Shown piece by piece: positions 9,850 through 22,107 of a DNA stretch of 64,000 nt. The translations under genes were made by a program, and so were the position numbers. The stretch lies in contig MU405314.1 in NCBI GenBank assembly GCA_022836615.1, positions 62,001 through 126,000 on the forward strand, given 5' to 3'. Source of the DNA: Annulohypoxylon bovei var. microspora. Its lineage: Eukaryota > Ascomycota > Sordariomycetes > Xylariales > Hypoxylaceae. Below the pieces are notes generated by a model. That model was not told the origin of the DNA. It saw nothing but the letters and a program-made list of their open reading frames with translations, and made no database searches. Position 1 is the first letter of the stretch; each line of letters starts with the position of its first letter.

Positions 9850-12252
9850 ATGTCTCAAAACCCAAATCCCACCGGTGCTCCGATACAGCCGTCTTCCAAA
9901 GGTATGGCGGCGGCTCCGAAGCTGAATTCGCAAGATATGGAGATGGGTAACCTCGACGCGCCTCCGTCCGAACCGGACGTCATGCAGCTTGCAAGAGTCG
10001 GGGATATACCGGGGATGGAAAAGCTCTTCGAGTCATCAGAAGTCGACGCGACTTACACAGACGATGAGGGAATCACGCCGCTTCACGTATGCGCCCAGTC
10101 CACTCCCAATCCTTATTGGCTCTTGGTTTCTTGGTTATTTTGCTAATGATACCCAGTGGGCAGCTATCAACAACCAGTTTACCATGTGCAAATTCCTCAT
10201 CGAGAAGGGCGCCGACATAAATAAGAAAGGAGGCGAAAGCATCGCGACACCCTTACAATGGGCTGCTCAACGATCCAACTACTACACCGTAAATCTTCTC
10301 ATCCAACACGGCGCCGACCCCCTCATCAGCGATGCCCAAGGCTACAATACATTACACATTTCAACCTTTAGTGGTAATGTCCTATTAGTGGTATTGTTGC
10401 TACACCAAGGAATTCCCGTCGATGTAGCCGATGCTTACGGCCACACATGCCTTATGTGGGCTGCATATAAGGGCTTCCCACAATGTGTCGACCTCTTCCT
10501 ACGATGGGGCGCGAGCGTACATGCGACGGATGAGCAAGGTTTTACAGCGTTACATTGGGCGTTGGTTAAGGGATCCCCCCAATGCATCCTGAAGCTCCTG
10601 GAATACGGCTCGGACCGTTTTGCGAAGACGACGACGGGCAAGACTCCTGCAATAACTGCTAAGGACCTTAATACTATTAACGCCTGGCAACGAGCTTTGA
10701 AAGAGTGTGGTTACGATGAAGACGGGCATGCCGTAACACCCTGGTGGCCCGGGTCGTCTTTCTTCCTCAAGGACAAGCGGGGGTTTATTAATAAGTTCTT
10801 ATTTATCTTGCCGACCGCATTGCTGTTCATGGAGTTGATGATCATGAGTCATCTGCCCGTCTTGTTGTCTGTTCCGATAGCGCTCTTGGTAGGATTCGGC
10901 TTCCAATGGATTGCGAATCAAATCCTTGAATATGCGCCGCCGGATATGAGACATCTGCATAGGACGGTACGTATCATAAGTCTGGAGATGGTGATATAAT
11001 GCTGATAGATCGTAGCCTTGGTTAGCCGGCATCTTTGCGGCGTCGTTGTTTCTGCTAGGCGCGCGATGGATTTTGACTGTATTTCCTGGTAAGACCCTTG
11101 AGAATCACTGTAACTAATATAAGCCAACTAACTCATTCCAGCGACCTTCTCAACTCACCCGCTGATAAATTTTGTGTTTATTATCACGTACAGTCTCACG
11201 GGCTACTTTTATGCAGCGTGCATGGTCTTCGATCCGGGATATGTTCCCAAGCTCAACGGAATCGCGGAGCAGAAAGCCGTCATTGACGAGTTGTTAAGTT
11301 TGTGGAAGTTTGATGAATCCAATTTCTGCGTCACTTGTATGATCCGCACCCCGCTCAGGAGCAAGCATTGCAGGCGGTGTCAACGGTGTGTCGCGAAGCA
11401 TGACCAGTAAGTATAGAATCAAGAGATTGAAACAAAATCTAGTCGGATCAGCTAACTCGACATAGTCACTGCCCCTGGGCGAACAACTGTATCGGCGTAA
11501 ACAACCATCGCCACTTCTTCCTGTACCTAGTCAACCTCATCTTTGGCATCCTATCCTTCGACTGGTTGCTGTACTACTACTTTTCCGAATTTCCGAAATC
11601 GGATGTTCATGATTGCCTCATCCTGTCGGAATCCATATGTGCGGTCATTAGCAACGACTCGTACTCTATCGCTCTCGGCTTTTGGGCAACGGCACAACTC
11701 ACGTGGGTGAGCATGCTCATTTTCGTGCAGTTCGTGCAAGTCGCGCGTGCAATGACCACCTATGAGAACATGTATGGTATTCAAGATGGCTCGGCATCGT
11801 CACTAGGTTCTGCCTTCACTAGTACTGGGGCGCCTCTTGACCCGAGCCATCCAGACGCCGCACCCCCATCCGCGGCCGCCGACCCTCTCGGAACCGGCAG
11901 GGGAGGACATGCACACAAGCACAAGAGCTTCCTGCAGCAGTGGGGTCGTCTTCTCGGCGTCGACACATTCATCGAGACGGCGACGGGTCGGGGCGCGGCT
12001 ACGGGCAAGAAGATGCGCAAGAAGCGCAACCCTTACAGCAAAGGCATGGTTCAAAACTGCCGCGACTTCTGGTGCGACCCCGCCCCTCTGTTCGGGCGCA
12101 GGGAAACAGGCGACGCGGTCCTCGGCGGGGAGAAGATTAACTACACCGAGGTCTACGAGAGCCCAGCCGCGATGGGCCTGGGCCTCGGCGGCGCCGGCTC
12201 GAGCGGGCGGAGGAGAGGCGGGTACGAGACCGTGGCGAGCGAGGAGGTGTAG
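9850..12252 (+). CDS. akr1: Palmitoyltransferase Akr1 (ankyrin-repeat DHHC protein)
   Basis: Five exons: 9850-10086, 10157-10966, 11016-11088, 11142-11406 and 11466-12252, giving 723 residues. All four introns have GT-AG ends, and introns 1 and 3 have clear branch points (TGCTAAT, ACTAACT). Ankyrin repeats fill about residues 40-250 (TPLHWAAINN is formed across intron 1). Hydrophobic segments follow, then the cysteine-rich zinc domain and the catalytic DHHC at 461-464; its first His codon is split by intron 4. Further helices and a Gly/Ala-rich tail end the protein. In yeast Akr1 is a Golgi S-acyltransferase for proteins such as Yck2. Domain order and length match the family closely. The start at 9850 lacks nearby competitors. 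Confidence 0.93.
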
Positions 12253-13256
12253 ATGACGAGTTACGTGCGGTGACGCAGAGTCACGAGTCGCTTACGTTAC
12301 CATGACATGACTTGGGACTGATGAATATTGAATTTCTGGACTTCGCGCGCCCGCGCCCGCATCGCGTGGCAGTGGCAGTGGCGGGGGTATGACACTAGAG
12401 TGTACAGTATTGTTAACCTGTGATATCCAAGCCGTCGAGGTGCCTTGGTTGGTTGGTAGGTCACGCATAGATAGCTGCATGAAACTACGCGGATAGCGAT
12501 TTTTTCGGTATGGTAAACTGCGGACTGATGTTGATCTTGAGGTGACTGCCGGAATTGCCTACTGGGGTTGGTTTGGGCGCGTGTTGATGTTGTTACTGGG
12601 TTTTTGCGTATTGCCTAATTGCTATTATGTCTCGGGGTGTCTTAGATATATCTCGGTAGGGACTGCGAAAGGTTTTGATTATATATGAAATTTCTATTTT
12701 GTAGACATCCTCATGTTTCTTCCTTTACTAAGCACAGCAAAGTAGGGGGTTCAGGGTTAGGGTTAGGGTATTGGCTCTTCAGCCCTCGTCAAATTTAGCA
12801 TATATCGTCAAGTTCTAGTTCCCCTATTAAGCAGCCGCCACTACTCAGAATAATTGCAGTACGAACTCGTTGATCACGTAGCTAGGAAGAAAATTGGTTG
12901 TGGAAATTTCATTCTATTAAATCGAAAATCGGACAGTTATCGTTTTACGTACGTGGATAGAATTTGGTGACTCAGGGGCTCCGCTAAACGCTAGGTCAAA
13001 GTCCAACCAACACCATGTGCTGATTGCACAATTACTCAATACCATAGTCACACAAGGATAGCTCCAGCTATGGTATTGCTTGACCGAAGAAGATATTCTA
13101 TAATAATGACAGACTTCGAAACAATAAAAATACGAGATATATACACCAATTGCCCATCAAGGGCCTCGGGATCCAGGGATTTCCCGAAACGAATAAGTTA
13201 AAATACTCAACAACCCGTTTTCCTGGAATCTAGATAAGCACCTAGCAAGGCCACAT
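12253..13256. other. Convergent spacer with a telomere-like tract
   Basis: Region between the 3' ends of Akr1 and the GH5 gene. It contains GGGTTAGGGTTAGGG at about 12754-12768, listed separately. No coding frame is credible. Confidence 0.6.
12754..12770. repeat. Interstitial telomere-like repeat (TTAGGG)
   Basis: Two and a half uninterrupted copies of TTAGGG, the telomere unit of most filamentous ascomycetes, lie here in the plus orientation. The surrounding DNA is ordinary spacer, so this is interstitial, not a chromosome end. Two related tracts occur further along the window. Confidence 0.7.
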
Positions 13257-14561
13257 CTAGCCCATGACCTTGGACCAGTCCTGCAGAGCGTTGGCGCTGG
13301 AGGCGCCCTTCATGACGGCAGAGATATCCGTGTCGCTCTCGACGAAGATGCCGAACTTGTCGCCGCTATCCTTGCTGGGGTCGTAGCTGCAGGTGGCCTT
13401 GGGCAGGAACTGCCAGTACAGGTTCGGCACGCCGGCCTTGTTGATGTCGTCGGCCTGGGCGGGCAGCTCGGTCTTGGGGCTGTTGGAGCCGGTGTTGACA
13501 CCCCACTCCTCGACGAACACCAGCTTGCCGCCGGACTCGCTCACCCACTTCTTGGCGCTGTTGGACCACTGCCCCGGGTTGCTGGCCTGGCTGCCGCCGT
13601 ACCGGTGCACGGCGATCAGGTCGACCTCCGCGCACTGCGTCGCCGCCTTGATGAAGTTGCAGTTGTGCGAGATGTCCCCCCCGATCCCGCCCGTCGCGAT
13701 CTGGATCTTGTTGCCGGCCCCGAGCACGCTGCGGAACTTCTTGGCCCGCCCGCAGAGCCAGCCCTTCTGGTCGTTGTTCGTGCATACCGAGGTGTCGGCG
13801 GACATGGGCTCGTTCTGGGTTTTCACCGATGTTAGCGCCGATGCCTGTCTTGAGTGGGATTATAGTGGGAGGGTTTGGGAGAGTCGTAGAGACTAAGAGG
13901 ATAGGGAGGCGATATGTACCTGAAGGTCAAATGCCATGATGGCGTCGCTCCACTCCTTCCACACCTTTCCTGAGGAGGCTCCCTTGTAGTTTAGGATGTA
14001 GTCGATGCGCTTGTCGTACGCGTCGAAGGCGTCCTGCGAGGTGTAGAACTTGTCCTTTCCCCATTTATCGGAGTACACGTCCCTGTTTTCCTGCCGTCAG
14101 TCCACCAACTCGACCACGGTAGCTTGTAGCATCTCGTTCCAATGTCGGAGGGATACTTACTTCCTGTAGTCCCCTAGGAGAGAGTTTCCGTCGTGGGGAG
14201 AGATGATGGCCTTAATGCCCTTCTGGGCCAATTTGTTGACGACCTTGTCGACGGCATCGAGGGTCTGGGTGTTGAACTTGCCAAGCGTGGTCTCCAGCTG
14301 CGGGACGCTAACAGCGAGCTTGCTACCCTTTTCGCAGCTCCCCTTTGACTGTTGGTTTAGCCACACGCGCACAACCTTTGCACCGTACTTGGCAAGGTCG
14401 GCGATGTATGCGTCCTGATCTTGGTCCGACATGCCCGGAAGGAAGTACAAGTTCGAGCCCATGAACGACTTCGATCCCGCTCTCACTTCGTTCTGGCTCA
14501 TAGGCGTGGCGGATACGCCTAGCGCAAGGGCGCCGAGTACTGCGAGGATAGATGCCTTCAT
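13257..14561 (-). CDS. Secreted glycoside hydrolase family 5 enzyme (mannanase/cellulase-like)
   Basis: Three exons on the minus strand: 14561-14161, 14082-13920 and 13814-13257, giving 373 residues. The first intron starts GTAAGT and the second GTACAT; frames join cleanly. Residues 1-19 form a signal peptide ending in SATP, so the enzyme is exported. GH5 signs: KVVRVWLNQQ early on, the acid/base glutamate E190 in DLQNEP (joined across intron 2), HRYGGS in the middle, and the nucleophile E291 in VEEWGVN. GH5 covers beta-mannanases, cellulases and related beta-glycanases; the subfamily cannot be fixed here. The third exon is clearly GC-richer than its surroundings, giving a long antisense shadow frame. 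A likely role is plant polysaccharide breakdown. Confidence 0.87.
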
Positions 14562-17341
14562 TTTCGCTGACTTTCTTGGTGTTTTGGTTGAATGGTGAGA
14601 TAATAGGACTTTGATAAGGCTTGGTTCCTTGCTGGAGATGTTTAGAGTAATGTCGAGGGCCAGGTCGATATTTATATGAAGTTCATGAAAGCTGAAGGCT
14701 ACTCTTTACTCGTAATAGTCCTCTAAAGATCATAGCCTTATGAACAAAATCGAATAAGTCGACGTCACTCCAGTCTTGGTCAATAGGCAATTGAAAGTCA
14801 AGACGAGCGCATCATCTCGCAAGATGAAGCTTGAAAACTCTCTTCTTTACCTAAGCGTGAAAAGTAGCCCGTCGTTAAGCTGGCGCATGAGCGAGTATCT
14901 TTTTCAATAGTCTCAATATCATTCTGGAATACCTGCCGATCTATGTCGACGAAGGGGATCGTGGGCGCAATGGGGCTGTGCTGAGCCTCTTTCGAGCCTA
15001 TTTGGCGAATTCTGGGGATGGGTAGTAGTATATAATAAGAGTAGCAATTTCGCACTATCACGCTGAATCGGGATAAAATCTGATCGCAACATCGGAAGAC
15101 ATCTCGTTAAATCATGCGGTGGAACACTCTGATCTTTCAAGTTCGGCAACTAAATACAATCTTGATCTAATGCGGCAAGTCCTAAATATAGGTATGTCAA
15201 TCAATTGGTCTCCTTACTTGTACCTAGTTCCTCCTACCTTTTTCATATGTAAGTCGGGTGGCTTTTTGAAGCTTTAATTAACGCCGCATATGTCTACTTT
15301 TATAAACGTTCTCGCGATAGGAACTAAGAGGCTATGGTATCTTAAACGGAAGTCTCTAACAAATGAAGACAATACCTATGATCCAGCGGCTTAAGTTAAT
15401 CGCGAAAGGTAACGAACTGGATTGAGAGGAGAGGAGCTGTCATATTTCTGGCCCCCATCATGAGGATTCATTTATGCAATTGATCCTCCATAGCTTACTT
15501 ACCATTAATACTAACCAATCATAAACCTTGTTAGGTATCTCTAATACTGCATGCGGCTGCTAGATTCAAGGGTTTCTTGAGGCTTAAGTGCCCTATCTAA
15601 AGCTCAGCTGAGTTCTTCTAGCAGTTATAACGTTGCAGATCGTTTAAGTAGCGGAGCGCCACACGGCCTGTTCATCAAATCCGTTTCTTGAAAAAGGGAT
15701 TATTGGAGTTACCTACCTAAGCAAGGGAAGCAACAGGAGATGGGAAATTCTCATGTCTACAATGTTTAGCAAGTCGTTCTTAATATCTATCAAGTTAAAT
15801 GTCTTCATTGTCAAGAAATACATGTTGGATTCATGAAGATTGTCATGCAACTTCTGACTTATAACTGCGCGATCATCACACATGACTCTATTGACTTCTC
15901 TAACCAAGTGATATGAAGCCGATATCAATAAAAGAAATTCGCTTTCCTTCGACGTCATTCTCACTATTTTGAAAGAAATGAATTTCCTACTGACCTCTAA
16001 TTGAATGTAAGGGAGGTTAGAATACGAACGTACCTATCTATAAGGGGTTGGGCGTAACGAATGTTGAAGAACGTATGTTCAACTCGACTATATTTGAAAC
16101 GTGCAGGTAGCTATTCAGAAAGGAGTCAAGGTAATGCACATGCATGAATACCTGGCCTTGTCAAGGTACCAGATTAAATCGGCCATGTGCGAGTAGCAGT
16201 GTCCAACACTATACAAAAGTTGATCCCTTAGTTTACCTACATAGGTAGCTTACACATTCTTTGGCTGGCAAAAATTGCTCATTAGGTAAGAAGGGGATAT
16301 GGTTTACACAGTAGTCGATAGTAACATTAACACTGTCTCGCACATGGCTCGTTTAGTTTGACGCCCATTCTACTATTTTCCTACCGAAGTCAGTGTAACA
16401 TGACATCGTGAACGCTAGACTTCTCCGTGATTCCCGTTGACCCCAAATCCACGGTAAAAAGCAGATTTGGCATTTTCACATCCCTTTTCCACCTGCTTCA
16501 AATGACGTAACACAATTTGTAGTGTCACATATATACCACTGTGACTATAGCTGGCGGTAGGCCTACGCTTCGCTAGAACACATGGAGATGATATATGGGA
16601 AGTACCTTAAAAGATATTGCTAATGGGTATTTTTTTTCTACAAGTTAGCGGTAGAGTGATCGACTTGCTAGGTCACTAAAGCTCTCCTCGCAGGTTGGTG
16701 AAACATACGGCATTGCATGGATCGGGACCGTTGTATTACAATCACTACCGGACCCAAGCGCCCGGGTCAGGTCTGGTCGATTGTCTTAAACAACAACCTT
16801 AATCTGGGCTTCTCATGGGGTGATTGATAATTACTACGACATTTCTAACTTGGCAGCTTGGGTATGCTATTTGTCTCTTGCACCTGGTAAGTTTGACTTC
16901 ATTCGAATTTTTAATTCTATAACGATTGTGATATGGCAAACATTCTATGTGAACCAGGAGGTCAATTACTGTGATCCTTTTTGATCTCCATGCCTCCGGA
17001 TATGTCAATCTGAAAGATAGGGATATTGATTACCTCGAGTCGTACCACGATTTGTACACGCGCGAAATTTCCTGGATTCCGTTAGAACTGTTTGATTTAT
17101 ATTAAACAATTATGATATACCGGAATTGCATATAATGTTACACTAAAAGCACAGGAAACACGTTGTGGCGTTAGCTCAGACTATCAAACCTCTGTAATAA
17201 GTAAGTATTGTCATCGTAAAGACGAAAATCGCATGTATTTTAGCTACGTGCCCCTTTAAAGGAATATCAAATCATAACTCTTTACCCTGGCAGGTTGTAG
17301 TTCGCATTTAATATTGTATTTATTCTTCAGTTTGGCTCAAA
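14562..17341. other. Long gene-free stretch
   Basis: About 2.8 kb of AT-leaning DNA. The first few hundred bases must include the GH5 promoter. A copy of a dispersed short repeat lies at about 16240-16372 (listed separately). Open frames at 14798-15149, 15713-15964 and 16799-17008 have no coding character or recognisable family. Confidence 0.5.
16240..16372. repeat. Dispersed short repeat, copy 1 (head inverted)
   Basis: On the minus strand, about 16298 back to 16245 reads TATCCCCTTCTTACCTAATG and then a segment with CAGCCAAAGAATGTGTAA. The same head occurs in plus orientation at 21468 and 42747. The tail CGCACATGGCTCGTTTAG then TTTGACGCCCATTC at about 16339-16370 is in plus orientation. Head and tail are thus in opposite orientation here. 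No coding potential. Confidence 0.5.
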
Positions 17342-18535
17342 ATGTCAGTGTTAAGTCGATCTCAGTCTAATTTTCAAGGCGCGAATACTCCTAGGGAGAA
17401 GACTCATGCGTTGATGGAACAACTTTACGAGCCAAACCACACTCCAGCTTCAACGTGTACTGGGAGAAACGACCACATCGGCCAATGTTGCATTTCGAGT
17501 TGGCACAAACGCGTGAAAAAAACCACACCGGATAACCATGTTGGGTTGAACTCAAAAAAGATGAGCCCAGCACCATTGAGACTTCCACCAAACAAGATAT
17601 CACATAAATCAAATCCAGTACCTCAAAACCAGCCAATCCAAGTCTATTCCGAATACTTATTCCCTTTGCCGCCGACGAGCATGGCGTGTTCGCATAATCA
17701 GGCCTCAGGACCTCGATCACCATTCCCACCTCCCTATTCTTCGCTAATGCCTTCCATATCTACATCATCTTTGAAAGAAACACCTCCAAAGAATAACAAT
17801 AGCAGTTTCATAAAACAGTCTGTCCATTCGGTTAGACGTACCCAATCTTCTACCGACATCCAACCAATATCACAATGGAAGCCGCTACCCGCTGAGCCAT
17901 TGGTAAATGTCAACAAAAGAGAACAAGGAGAGAATAAGACGTGGAAGCAGACCATTTTCAGGTTGACACCTGCATCAAACGTCGCTACTAAGCAAGAAAT
18001 CAACACTCCTTGTCGAACTAACCCTAATGTCAATGTGACATATGGCCAGAGGCTCCCACCACCAGCCTTAGCCTCCCTAAAAGAACCGTTACCAAACACC
18101 GTTAAGAATAGGGGGAAGTTACAAGAAGAAAAGCAAGCGAAAGGGAAGAAACTTCCAGATATCAAACCCCAGGATATCACAGACACAAGCAGAAATGAAC
18201 ATAGCGCATCTAAGGATAGTTCGGGGTCTGAGGAGGGAAGTTCTGGAGATAGGGAAAGACTCACAACCGAACAAATATTGTGGCTCCATCAGAATTATAG
18301 GGGAGAGGCAACATTTCTGAAAGCTTGGGGGTTACACATCACGAGAAATGCTGATCGAGAGCGAGGACTTGAGATTATGCGAGAGCTTATGGCTGTTGAG
18401 TCTTCCAAGGGTAAAGAACGACAAATAAATGGGCAGCTTGAGAAGCCACGAGAACAGAATGGGAGATCGAAACTTACGACACCGAGGGATAGGGAAGGTT
18501 TACAAGCAATCGAGGAAGAAAGAAACACCTACTAA
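17342..18535 (+). CDS. Proline-rich, basic, mostly disordered hypothetical protein
   Basis: Single-exon frame of 397 residues starting just after a stop-rich region. Residues 1-300 are low-complexity and Pro/Ser/Lys-rich with many polar residues. At about 305-350 lies an ordered-looking helical segment with TTEQILWLHQNYRGEATF and then FLKAWGLHITRNADRERG, which resembles a short conserved patch of fungal hypothetical proteins. A charged tail rich in Glu/Lys/Arg ends the protein. No signal peptide or membrane helix is present. An antisense frame across the middle is a shadow. I cannot assign a function; a nuclear or cytoskeletal scaffold is only a guess from composition. Confidence 0.6.
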   Translation: MSVLSRSQSNFQGANTPREKTHALMEQLYEPNHTPASTCTGRNDHIGQCCISSWHKRVKKTTPDNHVGLNSKKMSPAPLRLPPNKISHKSNPVPQNQPIQVYSEYLFPLPPTSMACSHNQASGPRSPFPPPYSSLMPSISTSSLKETPPKNNNSSFIKQSVHSVRRTQSSTDIQPISQWKPLPAEPLVNVNKREQGENKTWKQTIFRLTPASNVATKQEINTPCRTNPNVNVTYGQRLPPPALASLKEPLPNTVKNRGKLQEEKQAKGKKLPDIKPQDITDTSRNEHSASKDSSGSEEGSSGDRERLTTEQILWLHQNYRGEATFLKAWGLHITRNADRERGLEIMRELMAVESSKGKERQINGQLEKPREQNGRSKLTTPRDREGLQAIEEERNTY

Positions 18536-19681
18536 TCCGACCAAGGTCCCTAAGGGGAGTCTTTGAGTAATATGTTGCGGATAATTGTTCAAGTAGATCT
18601 GAGGATTCATTTTTGGGTTAAAGACTTTCAAGCTGACGGAAAATTACTATCGTGACCTGGATGAAGTTCATTCAGGGGTTCAGGGGTATTTGGGATTGGT
18701 GAAACTGAATAAGCAAGTCGGTAATGAAAACAGTTAACTAATAGTTTAATCTAGTATACATAATGTATTATATTTTAAAACGTACCTACTTGATTACTGC
18801 CTAGGTATTCTCTTCAATTGGTGAACATTCTTCCTTGCTAGCATTTCGCTGCATATATATAACCCTAACCCTAGCTCTGCTTTAACTCTAACCATAACCA
18901 TAGACGGTTATCACAATGTTGTAATTCATTGGCTGAAATCTTAAAAGATATTGATAAACTAATTTGGAGTTGTAGGTAGTTGATTTAAACATTATGGGTC
19001 TTACAAAGCTGTATCATGATAGCCTTCCGTTCGCCGCCTGGTCGAGGGACTAACCTTAGGGCAGTAGTTATAAGACTAATCGGTTCCTTATGACATATAC
19101 ATGGCACTACACATTGCGTCAGCACCCAATTAGCCTACGATGGTGAATGGAATCACTTTCATTGTACTGGGCGGGAGACTAGTTATTAGTGTATTTAGGT
19201 TCGATTCCTATTAGCGCTATTGGTGTCGCTCTAGTAACACTCCATTCTATTATGTCACTTCGCAATCAAATTCCCACACTTCTACGTAACACGTTTAGCG
19301 GACCGGGTAGTGGACTCTCATATATCTTCACCAATTGCGGCAACTCTAGAACGAATGACTCTTTAGCTCCGGCATATCTGTGTCTTATTAGGAATCATTC
19401 TACGGTTGTATTTTAACGTTCTTCCTAAGCGTGACCCTGGATGAAGAGTTTGCTTACCAACATCGAACTTCAGCCTATCATTATGATGTGGTAATCCGCA
19501 ATCCGCTACCAAAGTGGGTTATTCAGGGCACCTATATAAGAATGTCATTTCAAGCTTGCATGTGTGTAGGGGTTCCTTAATATGGTAGGTAGTTACTCTT
19601 TCAACAACACTTATCAAAGACCTCGAACACAGCTTTTCGTTTCTTTATCTGTATCAGAACATCGTCCGTCGGTACACTAAA
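18536..19681. other. Intergenic stretch with a telomere-like tract
   Basis: About 1.1 kb between the proline-rich protein and the methyltransferase, both on the plus strand. TAACCCTAACCCTAG lies at 18860-18874. The last 120 bp are probably the methyltransferase leader. A T-loop-like GGTTCGATTCC at about 19198 has no tRNA body around it. Confidence 0.5.
18860..18874. repeat. Interstitial telomere-like repeat (CCCTAA)
   Basis: Two copies of CCCTAA flanked by partial units, in the opposite orientation to the tract at 12754. Degenerate CTAACC-like words follow to about 18902. Confidence 0.6.
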
Positions 19682-21211
19682 ATGAGAGAAAGAGCGCTAC
19701 AGAGCGTATCAGAACTCCGCAATATTCTACAACAAAATAATGAAGCCTCTCTAAGCGAGTCAGAGAGAGTACAGGCTCTTCAGGCGGCTAAAGCTCTCGT
19801 GAATTCTCTTGAAAAGCCTGCAGATGCTCTCCTCATACTAGGTTATACCGTATGTTTTCCTGCCTACCTAGACTATAATTGTCTAGAAAAGCATGCGCCA
19901 GTGTATTTAACCAGTTTTAATCTTCTAGCCTGCAGTTTGGATGGCTATGAGGATATGTGTTGAATTGAACGTATTCTCAATTCTATCAGAGAATTGTGAA
20001 ACGTCTTCTCAAGAGCTCGCCCGGAGGACTGGTGCCGATGAGGCATTAATCAGTGAGTCCCCTATCCTATATATATGTTTTATATAGTCATGATATTCAT
20101 TATGAATCAAAGAACGCCTTGTGCGCGTGCTGGTAGCATCGGGCTACGTCGCAGAACAGGGGCCAGGTCTCTACGGCTCAACAAAATGGACGGAGCAGCT
20201 ACAGACGAAAGCTACTCAAGGTATGGTGAAATACATGTAAGTGAGCAGATTCAGGACAATACATTTCTTGATCGGAGATAATAGGCCGTCAGCTCAGATG
20301 CTCACTGCCTGCCTACCTACTCATAGTTACGATATCCCAATGCCAGCTATCGCTCAAGCGCCGTCCTGGTTCAAAAAGACAGGTTATCAAAACCCAACCG
20401 ACCCCAAGGATAGCCTTTTGCATTACGCTTTTGACTGCAAGGGTACGGAGCTATTCCCTTGGCTCTCCTTACCGGAGAATGTGCACCACTGGGATGATGC
20501 GAATACGTTCTTCGAGGGTGATAAGAGTCGCCCCTCATGGGTGACCTGGTTTCCGGTTCGAGAGAAACTTATTTCTAACAGGAGCAACGTTGGCAGCGTT
20601 AATGACGGCGAAGCCCCACTTCTGGTGGACGTTGGTGGAGGTAGAGGCCAAGATATTACGGAATTTGAGCAACAGTTTCCCGACATCTCTGGGAGGTTGG
20701 TACTTCAAGACCAACGGCTTGTCCTAGACAGTGCGATCTCGTTATCACCACGGGTTGAAAAGTATGCCATTGACTTCTTCAACGAGTCGCCAGTGAAAGG
20801 TACAGTACATGACACAATACCCCTTAACCTAGATGAAGTATTGACACTCGGGATACTTTATCGACTTACCAGCTAACTGCTTCCTCCTTAGGTGCCCGTA
20901 TTTACTTCCTGAAATTCATTTTACACGATTTCATGGACGAACAATGTCTTACGATTCTGAAGAACATTATGACTTCAATGAAAAGGGGGTATTCCTACCT
21001 TGTTATCAATGACTTCATCCTCCCCGACGTGGGGTGTTCGCTACTTCCAGCACAGTGGGACCTAGTAATGATGGCGGCAATGGCATCAATGGAAAGAAGC
21101 GAGTCTCAATGGCATGCCCTCCTTAAGGCGGCAGGGCTGTCAATTGAGGGGTTATATCAACCGCCAGGTGTTGGGCAGGGTATTATAATCACAACATTAG
21201 AGCAGAAGTAG
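19682..21211 (+). CDS. SAM-dependent O-methyltransferase (class II, fungal natural-product type)
   Basis: Five exons: 19682-19849, 19929-20052, 20113-20236, 20327-20799 and 20892-21211, giving 402 residues. All junctions are GT-AG and in phase. The N-terminal winged-helix dimer region includes WMAMRICVELNVF and RLVRVLVASGYVAEQGPG. The SAM site is DVGGGRG at 240-246, preceded by a PLLV strand. The catalytic base is probably H308 in ILHDFMDEQC. This pattern belongs to the family of sterigmatocystin- and aflatoxin-pathway O-methyltransferases, which methylate phenolic hydroxyls. No polyketide or peptide synthase is visible nearby, so its substrate is unknown. A hAT-type MITE lies 420 bp downstream. 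Confidence 0.85.
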
Positions 21212-21467
21212 AAATAAGGAATGTGAGGTTGCCATAATGCAATATCAAGCATGTAGTGTAACGATATCTAGGCTTATTTATCTACTATGAAATCTAAATA
21301 ATTAAATAAATTTCAAACCATATATATAATGTCTTCTCCAAGCCATAAAAGTTAGAAAATAATGTCATTAAGGGGTAGAAAAGGTACATTATTTGATATG
21401 AGAAGCTGTATGGCGTCAAAATAAATAAACATGTGCTAATATTACTGTATTGGACTGTGTGCCAATC

Positions 21468-21620
21468 TATCCCCTCATTACCTAATCAGCCTTTACTGCT
21501 AGCCAAAAAATGTGTAAATTGCTTAGATAATTGATTGTTGGGATGGATAGTTCAAGTACAGTGCGATACAGTAGCATTGGCATATGTTCGCACATGCTTC
21601 ATTTATCTTGACACCAGTCT
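21468..21620 (+). repeat. Dispersed short repeat, copy 2
   Basis: Begins TATCCCCTCATTACCTAATC, then contains CTAGCCAAAAAATGTGTAAA, and ends with a tail TTCGCACATGCTTCATTTAT then CTTGACACCAGTC. The same head and tail recur at 42747-42885, with parts at 16240-16372 and 45393-45503. It ends 14 bp before the MITE. Confidence 0.55.
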
Positions 21621-21634
21621 ACGGCTTACCAATT

Positions 21635-22107
21635 CAGGGCTTCCATCAAGTCAAATGGTTATTTGCTTTGATTGGCTGTTTGATTTGATTGTTTGAATCA
21701 AATCAAATTTCTTACGATACTGGCAAATCAAAGTAGACTTTTCAGTTTGTTTGGGTGGATACTCATATTATGAGGTCCACAAAACCCACATATATACCCA
21801 TTTTGGCCCTGACTTGGTGGTTTTACCCCCTTCTCAACCTCGGATCTCCCAGCCTTTTTGTCACCTTGCCTACCTGTTATAAAGCCGCATAGTGGCCTAA
21901 GCTTTCGCGTCGCGACGACATGGTTGACGAGGGTTAACGTGGGGTTAGCGCGTTAGATCAGGGGTGGTTTCTCCACTTTTAACGATTACTAATCAAATCA
22001 AACCTAAGATATCGCCAAATAAATCGTTTTATATCTTATTTGATTTGATTTGATTCAAAGCAAATAATAGCCTCGAATTTCGTTTGTTTGACTTGGTGGA
22101 AGCCCTG
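21635..22107. mobile_element. Non-autonomous hAT-type element (MITE), 473 bp
   Basis: Terminal inverted repeats begin CAGGGCTTCC and match over 21 bp with one mismatch (CAGGGCTTCCAYCAAGTCAA and one more base). Both ends are flanked by a perfect 8-bp duplication TACCAATT (21627-21634 and 22108-22115). An 8-bp target duplication with CAGGG-type ends is the hAT signature. Subterminal parts of both arms share TTATTTGCTTTGA and TCAAATCAAAT words. No transposase frame is present, so it would need one in trans. The intact ends and duplication suggest a fairly recent insertion. Confidence 0.85.

Noticed and set aside
11781..12256. Several frames overlapping the Akr1 tail
   Set aside because: They arise from the GC-rich low-complexity C-terminus; the exon frame is set by the DHHC region.
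13366..13896. Long antisense and overlapping frames across the GH5 gene
   Set aside because: Shadows of the GC-rich third exon of the hydrolase, whose catalytic motifs fix the true frame.
19190..19215. tRNA-like T-loop word GGTTCGATTCC
   Set aside because: No matching A box, anticodon arm or acceptor stem can be built around it.
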